This document shows positions 1 through 12,049 of a stretch of 64,000 nt of DNA, piece after piece; within the stretch, counting starts at the first letter, position 1, and every line of letters starts with the position of its first letter. The stretch lies in NCBI RefSeq assembly GCF_000340215.1, contig NW_006921539.1:3927118-3991117 (forward strand). Direction: 5' to 3'. The notes beneath the pieces are model-generated. The model was given only the letters and a program-made list of their open reading frames with translations, did no database searches and was not told the DNA's origin. This stretch comes from Pseudocercospora fijiensis CIRAD86. Its lineage: Eukaryota > Ascomycota > Dothideomycetes > Mycosphaerellales > Mycosphaerellaceae. The translations under genes were made by a program, and so were the position numbers.

Positions 1-23
1 GCTGAACCTGTGTGTCTAGGCAG

Positions 24-538
24 AAGCTGTGAACAGCTGGTCAAGGATATCCGCAAAACGAGATGCGCTCATTCCACAACTAAGGCATGATCCTTCTGTG
101 GAACCTCCCTACACCTTTGGACAAATCGACGAAGAAGCCATACACAACGAAGTCATCAGGATCTACAACGACGCTCGAAAAGACACCCGAATCATGTATG
201 AACTTGGTCGCGACCGCGACGGCGACCATGAAGAAAACTGGATTATCAGATGGCTTCTCTGGCACGTGTTTCGTTACCGGGATGATAGGAACAGTAGTAA
301 CACCCGACGGCGCAATGCTGATGAACCCGACGCAACCTCGGATGGAACTTCAGATGCTGCCGACATGGGCTCTACTGTCGAGGCGGCCGCCAACGTGACC
401 CAGCAGGTCATTGCAGATGCACACAGTGACCAGTCAACGCCACAAGCCATGCGGTCACCTCCGCCCTCGACCGCCGCGAATTCTGCCTCTTCTTCCTCGC
501 GATTCTTCGACCCAGTTCGAGACCAATTCAGGACTTGA
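24..538 (+). CDS. Hypothetical protein, 3' terminal exon (5' partial)
   Basis: The open frame begins directly after an intron-like 3' end (branch-like gctgaac and acceptor AG at 22-23) and runs to TGA at 536-538. There is no in-frame ATG near its start, so the gene most likely begins before the window. The first ~90 residues are acidic/aromatic and well-behaved coding sequence (EENWIIRWLLWHVFRYRDD); the last ~80 are Ser/Ala/Thr-rich and probably disordered. I do not recognise a family. No signal peptide or membrane segment is visible. The frame is certain to be open; that it is translated is an inference from composition and the acceptor site. Confidence 0.5.
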
Positions 539-960
539 GGACGACTTGCGCTCTGGAACGCACTGGCAATGCGGCTCGCGGCTCATGGCTTGCACTGCAT
601 CGTGGAGGCGGAGGCTTGAAGTTCATACGTGGTCAAGATGATCTGGAGGTTAATGGCCACTCGCCTGCGAGTCGAACAGAATCAACGCTTCGATCTCTAC
701 TCAACGCAACAGCACGATTCGAAGCGGCCTATACTACCCGAACAGCGACCTGAAAGTCCAGCATGGCCAACACGGCCAACACGGCCAGAAACTCATGTTC
801 GCGTTTGAGGCAACAATGCCAAGACTGTCTTGTTGGCGTGTCGTTCATCGCACATCGCACATGCTCGGACCGAGGAGGCGGTATGCGCGGAATTACGGAA
901 TAGCTAGACCTTGGCCTTTTTGAAAGGACTATTCCTACGACTTAGGTTACACATCGAACC
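539..960. other. Intergenic, no gene seen
   Basis: Ordinary-composition DNA with short unrelated ORFs only. It passes into the AT-rich island near 960. Confidence 0.5.
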
Positions 961-1756
961 CTAACGAATTACAATCTAAACAATCGTCCTACGAAAGTTA
1001 TATCGTTAGCACTAGCTAGATCTCTTAATCTATATAATATAGATTAGATATTAAGGATATCTCTAGTAACCTAATCCGAGTTCTAGTAAGCCTTCGGAAT
1101 TTATATTAATCGTAGCCTTAACCTAAAGATATAAACTTCTTCTACATTTTCGTACTATATATATATTAGTAGATCTCTTAATACTATTATAGACCTCGCT
1201 ATATTTATCTAGTACTCGTATTTTTAGAAGACTAAATATCGACGATACTAGACTACGCTTATTATTACTCTAAGCGTAGCTATAATTTCTACTTCTATAT
1301 AAAAGAAATAGTTATTAAACTAGAAATATCTCTAGAAATTTTTAAAGATAGTACGCGTAACGCGTCTTACGCCGACTCTATACTACTTACGAAATAGGAT
1401 TATTAGTATATTATAAAAGATAGATAGGCCGAGACTTTCGCTCTATTTAAGTCTTTTATAAAGGAAGTATTAAAGTAAGGAGATACTACTATTATACGTT
1501 GTTTGTATTATATTACTAACTATTATAAGTAGACGAAATCCTTACTTATCGTCTTGTTTTTATTAGTAGATTAAGGTTTTCTTCTACTACTTTCTTTTAG
1601 AATACGACTTTTATATTAAGTACTTTCGAGGATATTACGACTACTATTCTAGATATATAGGTTCGGGCGAGAAGAAGGTAAGGTAAGATAGAGATCGACT
1701 TTAAGAACTAGAAGGCGTAACTACTAATAAATCGCTACTTAAGGCGTAGATAGATT
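961..1756. repeat. RIP-degraded AT-rich island
   Basis: Composition changes abruptly from about 960 to 1756. The sequence is TpA-rich, keeps many CpG, and nearly lacks CpA and TpG: by eye roughly one CpA and three TpG between 1021 and 1755. This is the dinucleotide signature of saturating repeat-induced point mutation (CpA to TpA on both strands), a fungal defence against duplicated DNA. No ORF survives, so the original element cannot be named. A 9-bp inverted repeat (ctacgctta/taagcgtag) lies at 1253-1279. The right edge returns within about 10 bases to unmutated DNA. Confidence 0.85.
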
Positions 1757-2208
1757 TGACTCACGGCAGGTACGTGCAGCTCTCAACTTACACTCAGCGT
1801 CCAGTTCCTGCCCTCACATCAATCATCGCCAAGATCTCTCACAAGATGCGGCTCCTTCCGTACGCCTATCTGCTGCAGAGTAAAAGCTTCGCCAGCTGAC
1901 GGCCACGGCCACGGCCACGCCCCGCCGTAAGCTGTACCTACCTTGTCATGTCAACGAGCGTCGAGCGATATGCAGATAAAGTTGCCGACGGCCAGAGAGG
2001 ACAACGTGACGCTCCATGCTGTTTCACGCCATGAACTTGGCTAGCACATTGTATAGTGACCCATGGTTTTAACGATGAGCGATTAATCTCAACTCATAGT
2101 CAAGAACATGCAGTTACAGTTACGATTGGACCTGGGCGCCTTGACCACACAGCAGCAGGTATTCACAGATACCCTTCTTCCACTGGAAACGATCTTAGCA
2201 CGAGAAAG
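1757..2208. other. Intergenic / upstream region of the monooxygenase
   Basis: No gene seen. It holds a short hexamer repeat (three to four copies of ggccac, 1901-1920) and presumably the promoter of the gene starting at 2209. Confidence 0.5.
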
Positions 2209-3942
2209 ATGGACACTTCAGATGACATTGATCTTGCCATTATTGGCGCCGGCTGGCATGGCATCACAATGGCAAAGACATATCACGCGGTCTATCCAAA
2301 TGCCTCGATAATGATTCTCGATTATGCAACAACTCTCGGCGGAACCTGGGCTGAAGATCGTATCTACCCGACTCTCAAGACCAATAACATCTGGGGATCT
2401 TATGAGTTCAGCGACTTTCCCATGTCTAGAGAGAAGTATGGAGGTCAAGATGAAAAGAACATTCCTGGACGTGTGATGCATCAGTATCTTTGTGATGCAG
2501 CAAAATATTTTGACATTGAGAAGTATGTGCGGTTGGGGAGGAAGGTCGAGGAAGTGAGATTGAGGGATGGAGATGGGGGGTGGGAAGTGAATTGGAGAGG
2601 AGTAGATGGCAATGAAGAAGGAACGATCGTGGCGCGGAGATTGGTCCTGGCAACGGGATTGACCAGCGAGCCGTTCGTACCAGATTATCCTGGACAGGAA
2701 AAGTTCAAGGGCCTAATGATACACTCGAAACAGCACACTGCTCGGGCTTCAGAGCTGGCTCGGGCCGAAAACGTCGTCATAGTCGGCGGCAATAAATCAG
2801 GCTGGGACGTGGCATACTCCGTCGCACGATCAGGTGGCAAAGCACACATGCTCATGCGACCTTGCGGTGCCGGACCAAACTACGCGTGGCCACGTCTGTA
2901 CAAGTTTCTAGGAAAGACTTCGTCGATAGCATCACTATCTTTGACAAGATTCTGGACACTCTTCGATCCCTGGCCATTCCAAAAAGACGGCACCCTTGGG
3001 ACTAGCTGGCTGAGAACATTCTTACACACATACTGGCTCGGTCGCTGCATCACAGCTTTGTTCTGGAAATATCTTCACTCTCGCAACATAGCTTGCAATG
3101 GTTTCAACAAAGATCCTCAAGTCGGCCTCCTCGCACCCTGGAGTTCCCCATACTGGATGGGAGGATCCCTAGGCACATTGAACTACGACACAGACTTCTT
3201 CTCCGAAGTCAAGAAAGGCAACATAATCCCCTACCACGCCGAACTCCAAAGCATCGAATCCCACTCCGTCCACATCTCACCCACCCCCCAAACCCTCTCC
3301 AACATCGACGCAATCGTCCTCTGCACCGGCTGGAAACCCGTCTCCCCCATAAAAATCTCCCCTCCAGACCTCCTCAATTCCGAATCCCTCGAATCCAAAT
3401 CCCTCTCTACCCACCTCCGCCACAAGATCCTCCAACACTGTCCTGACCTCGCCAACCCCCCTCGCCCTCACATCCCCTCTCAGGAAGTTACAACCCCCCT
3501 CCGCCTCTACCGCTTCCTCGTCCCCCCATCTCTATATGATCTCCGCTCCTTCGCAGTCCTAGGTCTAAACTACACCCTCCAAACCCCCATCGTCTCACAA
3601 ACCCAAGCATTATGGATCACGGCATATTTCTCCTCCCACCTCCAATCCCAACGCCAATCCCAATCTTCCATCCTTACTTCCACCCTCCTCCACACAACCT
3701 ACGAAATTCTCCGAAGACCGAAATCGGGCAGTGGATTTGGAGACAAACATCCGGATTTGGTGTTTGATAGTTTGGGGTATGTGGATTTGTTGCTGGGGGA
3801 TTTGGGGGTGAGGAGGAAGAGGAAGGAGAGTTGGTGTCAAGAGTGGTTTGGGGTTTACGATTTGAGGGATTATAGGGGACTTGTGGAGGAGTGGAGGGAG
3901 GGGGTTAGGAGGAGGGAAGAGGAAGATGGGAAAAGTAAATGA
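2209..3942 (+). CDS. Flavin-containing monooxygenase (FMO/BVMO-like)
   Basis: Single-exon protein of 577 aa, probably an NADPH- and FAD-dependent monooxygenase oxidising a small organic substrate. The FAD-binding fingerprint GAGWHG is at residues 13-18, followed by GGTW near 44-47; ATGLTSEP (148-155) matches the ATG motif of the class, and a second dinucleotide fold carries GGNKSG (193-198). The open frame extends upstream to 2056 but only with a GTG; the first in-frame ATG is at 2209 and places the fold close to the N terminus, so I use it. Hydrophobic stretches in the middle are part of the fold rather than clear membrane spans. The C-terminal third is more divergent and Pro/Ser-rich. Substrate unknown; secondary-metabolite tailoring or steroid/ketone oxidation are both possible. 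It stands next to a RIP island with no clustered biosynthetic backbone gene. Confidence 0.85.
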   Translation: MDTSDDIDLAIIGAGWHGITMAKTYHAVYPNASIMILDYATTLGGTWAEDRIYPTLKTNNIWGSYEFSDFPMSREKYGGQDEKNIPGRVMHQYLCDAAKYFDIEKYVRLGRKVEEVRLRDGDGGWEVNWRGVDGNEEGTIVARRLVLATGLTSEPFVPDYPGQEKFKGLMIHSKQHTARASELARAENVVIVGGNKSGWDVAYSVARSGGKAHMLMRPCGAGPNYAWPRLYKFLGKTSSIASLSLTRFWTLFDPWPFQKDGTLGTSWLRTFLHTYWLGRCITALFWKYLHSRNIACNGFNKDPQVGLLAPWSSPYWMGGSLGTLNYDTDFFSEVKKGNIIPYHAELQSIESHSVHISPTPQTLSNIDAIVLCTGWKPVSPIKISPPDLLNSESLESKSLSTHLRHKILQHCPDLANPPRPHIPSQEVTTPLRLYRFLVPPSLYDLRSFAVLGLNYTLQTPIVSQTQALWITAYFSSHLQSQRQSQSSILTSTLLHTTYEILRRPKSGSGFGDKHPDLVFDSLGYVDLLLGDLGVRRKRKESWCQEWFGVYDLRDYRGLVEEWREGVRRREEEDGKSK

Positions 3943-4477
3943 GGGAGATGAGTGGGGGAGGGAGGGATGGAGGGAGGGGTGGGTGAATGCGATAGAGGTC
4001 TGTTATGAATGGATGGTTGATTTTCTTTGAGGATTTGCGGAGAAAGAAGGCAGGCATTGTGAGTGGGAAGGGTGAGAGGGAGAGATTTCGGGGGCGAGAA
4101 GATGCTCACGAACGAATCTAGTGCTGAGGAGGACTTTGGAGGAATTTCAAGGCTCTTCTCGAGATTGCTTGGAGATTTACGAGCAATGACTTTGGCGTTG
4201 ATGAACTGGCTTGAGACGACCAGTCTAGGGAGTTTGAGAAGTATGGAGTTCATATGAGTGAAGCATAGACGGGTTGCGTGCATGCCACTTCCGAACATGC
4301 CCACGTGCAAAGTGAGCTCTGCCAAACTTACGAATTTTGCATGTGAGAGCTCATATCTCAGCTCACTTCCATCGCTTCGAAGTGAGCTGGATAGATCTTG
4401 TTCAACTTTCCATCTTTTCTCTTCTTCATATACAACATTGCCATCTACCATTTGCATACGACCGCAATACCATCAAC
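3943..4477. other. Intergenic
   Basis: Purine-rich 3' flank of the monooxygenase, then the 5' region of the next gene with several copies of gtgagct/agctcac between about 4310 and 4390. A 195-codon minus-strand ORF here is low-complexity and not believed. Confidence 0.5.
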
Positions 4478-5540
4478 ATGACCTTCCGCTTCTTTCACCT
4501 ACCACGCGAGATCCGTGATAGGATATACTGCCATCTACGCACCGTCGGATCCTTCTCTCTCGAGCGCTACGACGGAGATGTTATCAAAGCGTCGATCGAT
4601 GTCAAGGTCTCTCCTTTGCATCTTCTGGTCAGCAAGCAATTTAAGAATGAATTTGTCGCGGTCGTCTTCTCTGGCGCAACACTCGCTCTCGGTCCCACCT
4701 CTCTTTATCAAGAAAAAAGACATGTGCTTCCGGCCCTGATTATTGATAATGTCAAGACTTGCAAGGTCGACTTCTTCGTTCCATATGGAGTTCATAAGGT
4801 GCAGAAGGAAGTTCGGCTCAACACTATTTGCGATGCGGATGTTTTCCTTGATTTGCCAATTGAGGAAGGAGAGCGGATTGGCGACGTACTGGACTTTGAC
4901 GACGACCAAGACGAAGAGGGCGAGGATTTTGAGGACGTATCAGAACCAGAGACCGAATGGGAAGACACTGTTGAAGGGCTGGATTTCTCAGATTGTGAAG
5001 ATGCTGACGTAGGGCAAACGACTCCAGCTCCGGCCTGGCTCTTTCGTCGTCTTTCGCAGCTCCGTGCTCTTCAATCTGTCGAGCTCATCGTCACATCCGG
5101 CGAGCCAATGCCTGCTCGTGAGGACGATGGCCCAGCCGACACCTTGCAGCTCATTGCAACCGAGCTGAAAGATCTGCTTCGGGTTCCATTATTGAGCAAA
5201 CTCGACGCTCGTCGCGTTGTTGTCAAGGATTACGGCTTTCACGACACCAAGTTCGCTGGTGTTCAGCGCTGCGGAATCTGGACGGCAGAATCTGGTTGGA
5301 GGATTCCCGAAGAGGTGCAGGCCGCTGGGCTGGAACTTGGGACGGATGAGTGCACTGGATGGAGATGTGGTGACCCGACATGCCTTGGAATTGGCAGTAA
5401 GCATCCAGTGAGTGTTGTCTATCCCGCTTGATCATGCTGATCAGGCCAAGATCTGCTGACATATTAACTCGCAGTATCCGAGGAAGTGGTTCAAGACTCC
5501 TCAGCAGGTGGAGAGGGAGTTGGGCAAGCAGAGAGAATGA
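4478..5540 (+). CDS. F-box-like / 2EXR-type hypothetical protein
   Basis: Two exons, 4478-5407 and 5475-5540, give 331 aa. The intron has GTGAGT and CGCAG ends with a TTAAC branch site, and the second exon adds about 21 charged residues (starting YPRKW) up to TGA. The N terminus carries the FFHLPREIRDRIY motif typical of the F-box-like/2EXR proteins that are abundant in dothideomycete genomes; these may act in ubiquitin ligase adaptor roles, but most are uncharacterised. The middle (about 150-190) is strongly acidic (DFDDDQDEEGEDFED). A CxxxxC pair lies near the C terminus. The ATG at 4478 is preceded by a good ATCAAC context; in-frame upstream codons exist but lack a plausible start context. 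Confidence 0.75.
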
Positions 5541-6125
5541 AGCATATTGCATATGAGTAGGGAAGAAGTCATGACGCGATTTTACGATTAGAATCTGAGG
5601 ATGTAGCTTGTCCTAGGCTCTTGGGCACATCTGTCCCACATCTATTGGCTGCGAGGGCATCAGAAAAGTTAGCGTCAGAGATGGGTTTGAGTCCCGCAGC
5701 GATGGCACCAGATTTCTCATAGTCGTCTGTTGCTTGGGGGCTCGCGGCACTCCCATGAATGCATTATACCTCCAACTCTCAACTGAGTCGCCGCTCTTTC
5801 ATCACGACGTTTCTGCTCGTGACCTGTGCAATGGTGTTCGGGGGTGGTAGGGTGATCGTGGTTGAAAGGGTCATGCAGATGCTTCCCATCTGCTGAAATA
5901 CGGCGCCGGTACTCGTCATTCAAGGAGTGTTTTAGTGAGAACAGTCAAGCTGAAGTTCGTTGTGATTTCGCGCCAAGGATGGCGCTCGGAGACAAGGGTC
6001 CACCGGCTAGTAAGCGAAAACCTTATCGGCTCTAGCAAATTCAGCGCACTCAAAAGTTCTCTACGCTCTCTGCCGTCTGTTCTGCATTGAGATCCCGTTC
6101 ATCCTCTCGATACACCACACACAAA
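5541..6125. other. Intergenic / SSB promoter
   Basis: No gene seen. A box-B-like string near 5683-5693 was considered and rejected as a tRNA. The CT- and CA-rich leader just before 6126 is typical of a highly expressed fungal gene. Confidence 0.5.
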
Positions 6126-9099
<2,974 letters not shown>

Positions 9100-9575
9100 G
9101 CGGTCTGCATGTTCTTCTGGGTTTGCTTCATTTCACGGCGTTCATGCGTGCAGGGAGACCAAAAGGCATCTTGGACAGCGAGTCCGATGTGCCCTAACCC
9201 CTCTCAGGTGTCTTCTTTCACGCGTAGTATAGAGCAATAGCAATGACGGAATGGCCACAGTTCACAAAAGCGAGATTGATGTATGATCATGACGGGTCAC
9301 GATGTCGACTTGGCGGATGCGTTGCTCCGTACGTAGCTTATGAAATCTGGTGCGCATTGGTAGTCCTTTACAGATCACGTTTATATTGCGCTACTGAGGA
9401 AAGAAAGAGAGCGAAGTGGAAATGTTCTGACGTGACGAGTCGCAGGAATGTGCGGTTTGCTGGAGCGCAAGCATGAGCGTTGCCAAGAATCCCCAATTGA
9501 TATAATACATCGGTCACAATCACACGACGACAGCTAAATGATTGGCCCAAGATAGCCGATACATGGCAGTCGACA
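9100..9575. other. Intergenic
   Basis: SSB 3' flank and upstream region of the next gene; nothing recognisable. Confidence 0.5.
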
Positions 9576-10307
9576 ATGCTGCGGCCACCACACGTTGCCG
9601 CCACCACTCACTCCTCTGGCGACTCGAATGCAGTTGACACACCAATCTGCTACTTTCTGGACGCCCTGCCAAGAGAGCTTCGGGAAATGGTTTACAGCTA
9701 CCTAGGAGCAGACTTTACAGCTGTCAAACCTACGCCAATTTGCGATTCGACTAGTCGACTGAAGGATGGCCCTCGACTTGCTGTGCTGCTCGTCAACAAG
9801 CAAGTCCGCGCAGAGTACTGGAAGATGTGCAAGGAGATGACTCAAATCGTGGTGGTGGATGCGTACGCGGCTGGCAATATCACTTGTCCTGAAATTCATC
9901 CCACAATGGCCTTATTTCTTGTCGTGTGTGACTATTGCCTTGAGGACGGCCACACCTGGAGCCGCTGCCGCTTGGAGAGTCGCTTCTGGGAACGCGTGGC
10001 TTGGCTGCATAAATTCAAGGCAGAGATGTCTCACATGGCCGAAATCTCCGTTGAGATACATTTTCCATGGCCATGCTTTCCTCTCAGATCTGATACGGTG
10101 GACCCCACGATATGGCCGGATTCTCCATATCACTTCGATCTTGCTAGAGTGCTGGAGTCTTTTACTGAAGTTCCAAAAGTCTCCAAGATCATGGCTATCG
10201 GGCTTACTCGTTTCGAGATGGGGAAGGGTTTGGGCAGAATCGCAGCTGATGAGCTCGAGATGGATGATCGTCACGACTACGCTTGGTGGACGACAGAAGG
10301 TGGCTGA
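9576..10307 (+). CDS. F-box-like / 2EXR-type hypothetical protein
   Basis: Single exon, 243 aa. The start of the conserved region reads YFLDALPRELREMVYSYL, the same F-box-like N-terminal motif as the gene at 4478, followed by a LLVNKQVRAEYW segment that is also characteristic of this fungal family. A Cys/His-containing stretch (CDYCLEDGHTWSRCR) lies near the middle. The C terminus is charged and ends at TGA; the frame 3' of the stop looks non-coding, though a short additional exon cannot be excluded. Function is unknown; the family is usually annotated as F-box domain containing. Confidence 0.7.
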   Translation: MLRPPHVAATTHSSGDSNAVDTPICYFLDALPRELREMVYSYLGADFTAVKPTPICDSTSRLKDGPRLAVLLVNKQVRAEYWKMCKEMTQIVVVDAYAAGNITCPEIHPTMALFLVVCDYCLEDGHTWSRCRLESRFWERVAWLHKFKAEMSHMAEISVEIHFPWPCFPLRSDTVDPTIWPDSPYHFDLARVLESFTEVPKVSKIMAIGLTRFEMGKGLGRIAADELEMDDRHDYAWWTTEGG

Positions 10308-10632
10308 GATGATCTCGGTCCAGAGTAGGTGCAAAATCTGTGTGCGAGGAGGAGAAATCTTGCAGACCTTGAGGGATTTGAGTATCGATCCGAAAGGACG
10401 GATTCTGAAGGCGAAGAGTCAGAAGAAGAGAATAGGGAGCAGAGCGAAGAGTGCCCAGTCCCATGCTGAGGAGTATACCGAAACGCGCAAGTAGTCGATT
10501 ATGGAGCAGCATTATCACCGAGCGACTTCATCTACACGTTCATCAGCCTCAACCAATCAATCTAGCAGTCACTTAAAACCTCCCATCTCCCTCCCTCCCT
10601 CCCTCATCCCCACGCCCTTCCTCCCATTCAAT
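10308..10632. other. Intergenic between convergent genes
   Basis: Shared 3' region of the F-box-like gene and the minus-strand TMEM256 gene. From about 10570 it is pyrimidine-rich (repeated ctcc). Confidence 0.5.
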
Positions 10633-11387
10633 TCACAGCGCAACCCCCCTCCCCCTCCCCCCAAAGCGAGCGCCACCCAAACCCCTCCCCCTCGTCCCAA
10701 AAGCAAGCGCCACCCACCCGGCAATAAAAGAAACTCCCCCCATCGGCGTCGCCGGTCCCAAAACCTTCCCAAACCTCTCTCCATCCAAAACCAATCCATA
10801 AATCGACCCTATATCCCAAACAACAATCAAAAACTTTCCTTGATAGAGTGTGTGTGTCTGTGTGTGTGTGTGTTATGACTGACCACAAAACATAAAAATC
10901 CCCGCCGTAAAGAATCCTTTAGCCCAGATATTTTTCGGGCATACTTGGTGTGTGAAGAGGAGGGCGAGGCTGTGGAGCAACTATGTCGAGCAGCCGAACG
11001 TCAGCGAATGGACCTTTCTACAACGTTCAACCCTTCGGAGTGATGAAAGTGAACAGCCACTACTTCCTTTCCTCGAGTTTAGCCTCACAAGCTGGCGTGT
11101 CAAACTCCTGCCTGGACGCCGCCCGCTGAAGTTCGCCACTCGCCCCTCGCTTCGCTCGTGCCTCGGATACGTACCTGATAATGCGCCGCCGTCTGAAACG
11201 AAGCGATTTTCTGGGGTGCGATGCCTCGTTTTTGGAGGCGGTGGGCACCGAAAGCTCCCATGCCGATTGAGGTTGCGGCTGAGAGGGTGCCGAGGAGCCA
11301 GATGGGCTGCGGATAGGATTAGTTAGGAGAGGATGGGATGAAGGGGAAAGATGGAGATGAGGGTGGACGGACTGGTGGGAGAGGCAT
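10633..11387 (-). CDS. TMEM256/DUF423 family membrane protein
   Basis: Four exons on the minus strand: 11373-11387, 11175-11306, 10884-10980 and 10633-10808, summing to 420 nt (139 aa). No single frame shows the gene, but the joined protein is unmistakable for the TMEM256/DUF423 (bacterial YgdD) family: PIWLLGTLSAATSIGMGAFG then AHRL, APQKIASFQTAAHYQ, LLHSLALLFT, and PMGGVSFIAGWVALAFG. Four hydrophobic segments are expected. All joins keep phase, and branch sites (CTAAC before exon 2, CTGAC before exon 3) are visible. The first exon codes only MPLPP and its donor, GTCCGT, is weak, so the start is the least certain part. The C-terminal tail is Gly/Arg-rich. Function is unknown; a small inner-membrane, possibly mitochondrial, protein is likely. 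Confidence 0.82.
10848..10874. repeat. (TG)n microsatellite in an intron
   Basis: An interrupted TG run lying wholly inside the third intron (10809-10883) of the minus-strand TMEM256-like gene, where it reads as CA repeats between donor GTCAGT and acceptor ATATAG. Confidence 0.9.
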
Positions 11388-12049
11388 CTTTGGTCTTGGA
11401 CTTGGGTTTGTTTTTGGGAGGTTGGAGTGGGATCGGTTGGTGGAAGGTGAATAGAAGGGATGGATGAAGGATTTGATTAGAGATTTTTGGAATTGAGTTA
11501 GAACTTGAAGGAATTGGAAGTGGAAATGGAGGGAGATGAAGAAGTGAGATGTCAAGGTGAGACGGGGATTGCTCGGAAGTTCGGAGTTCCTTGTCCTTGC
11601 CTTGTATGTACAGGCAGAGGTAACCTCACATTATCTCGACGAGTCTCCAAACGTATAGCTATACTCTCGTTCTCGCAACAGACGAGTTTTACTTCCTTTA
11701 ATCTTCCAAGGCGAAGCAGAACTTAGAGCGAGGCGGCAGAAAAGGTAAAGCGAGGCGACAGTCGAATTTTTTTGTATGACTTCGTGTATGACTTCGTGTA
11801 TCATTTATGATAGTAGTAAGTTTCCATGTTTCATCTTCTCACCGCTAAGATACATATTGATGGCATGAGGTAGGAATAGTGGTATCACAACAGCAGCCAG
11901 GACCATGCTTCGCCGAGCCGTTGTTTCCTGATGCCTCAACTCCTTGCAAGCCGTGGTGGTATAGCAGTGGCCAAAAATGTCAAATCATCACCTCTCCATC
12001 GCTAAGTGTCAGATATCCTCTCCTCGCTGCCTCTCACTCCGCATATGCT
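11388..12049. other. Intergenic
   Basis: Upstream region of the TMEM256-like gene and 3' flank of TOP1. A repeated gacttcgtgtat unit occurs near 11778-11802. No gene seen. Confidence 0.5.

Noticed and set aside
2209..3942. Secondary-metabolite cluster around the flavin monooxygenase
   Set aside because: No polyketide synthase, NRPS or terpene synthase and no other tailoring enzymes nearby; neighbours are a RIP island and an F-box-like gene.
3870..4457. 195-codon minus-strand ORF
   Set aside because: Second half is Pro/Ser low-complexity antisense of the purine-rich 3' flank; no domain and it overlaps the next gene's leader.
5655..5715. Box-B-like string (gggtttgagtccc) suggesting a tRNA
   Set aside because: No matching acceptor stem, no box A at the right distance and the presumed T-stem has mismatches.
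11319..11555. 78-codon minus-strand ORF upstream of the TMEM256-like gene
   Set aside because: Only its internal MPLPP codons fit the conserved protein; the rest is leader read in frame, and the frame ends inside the first intron.
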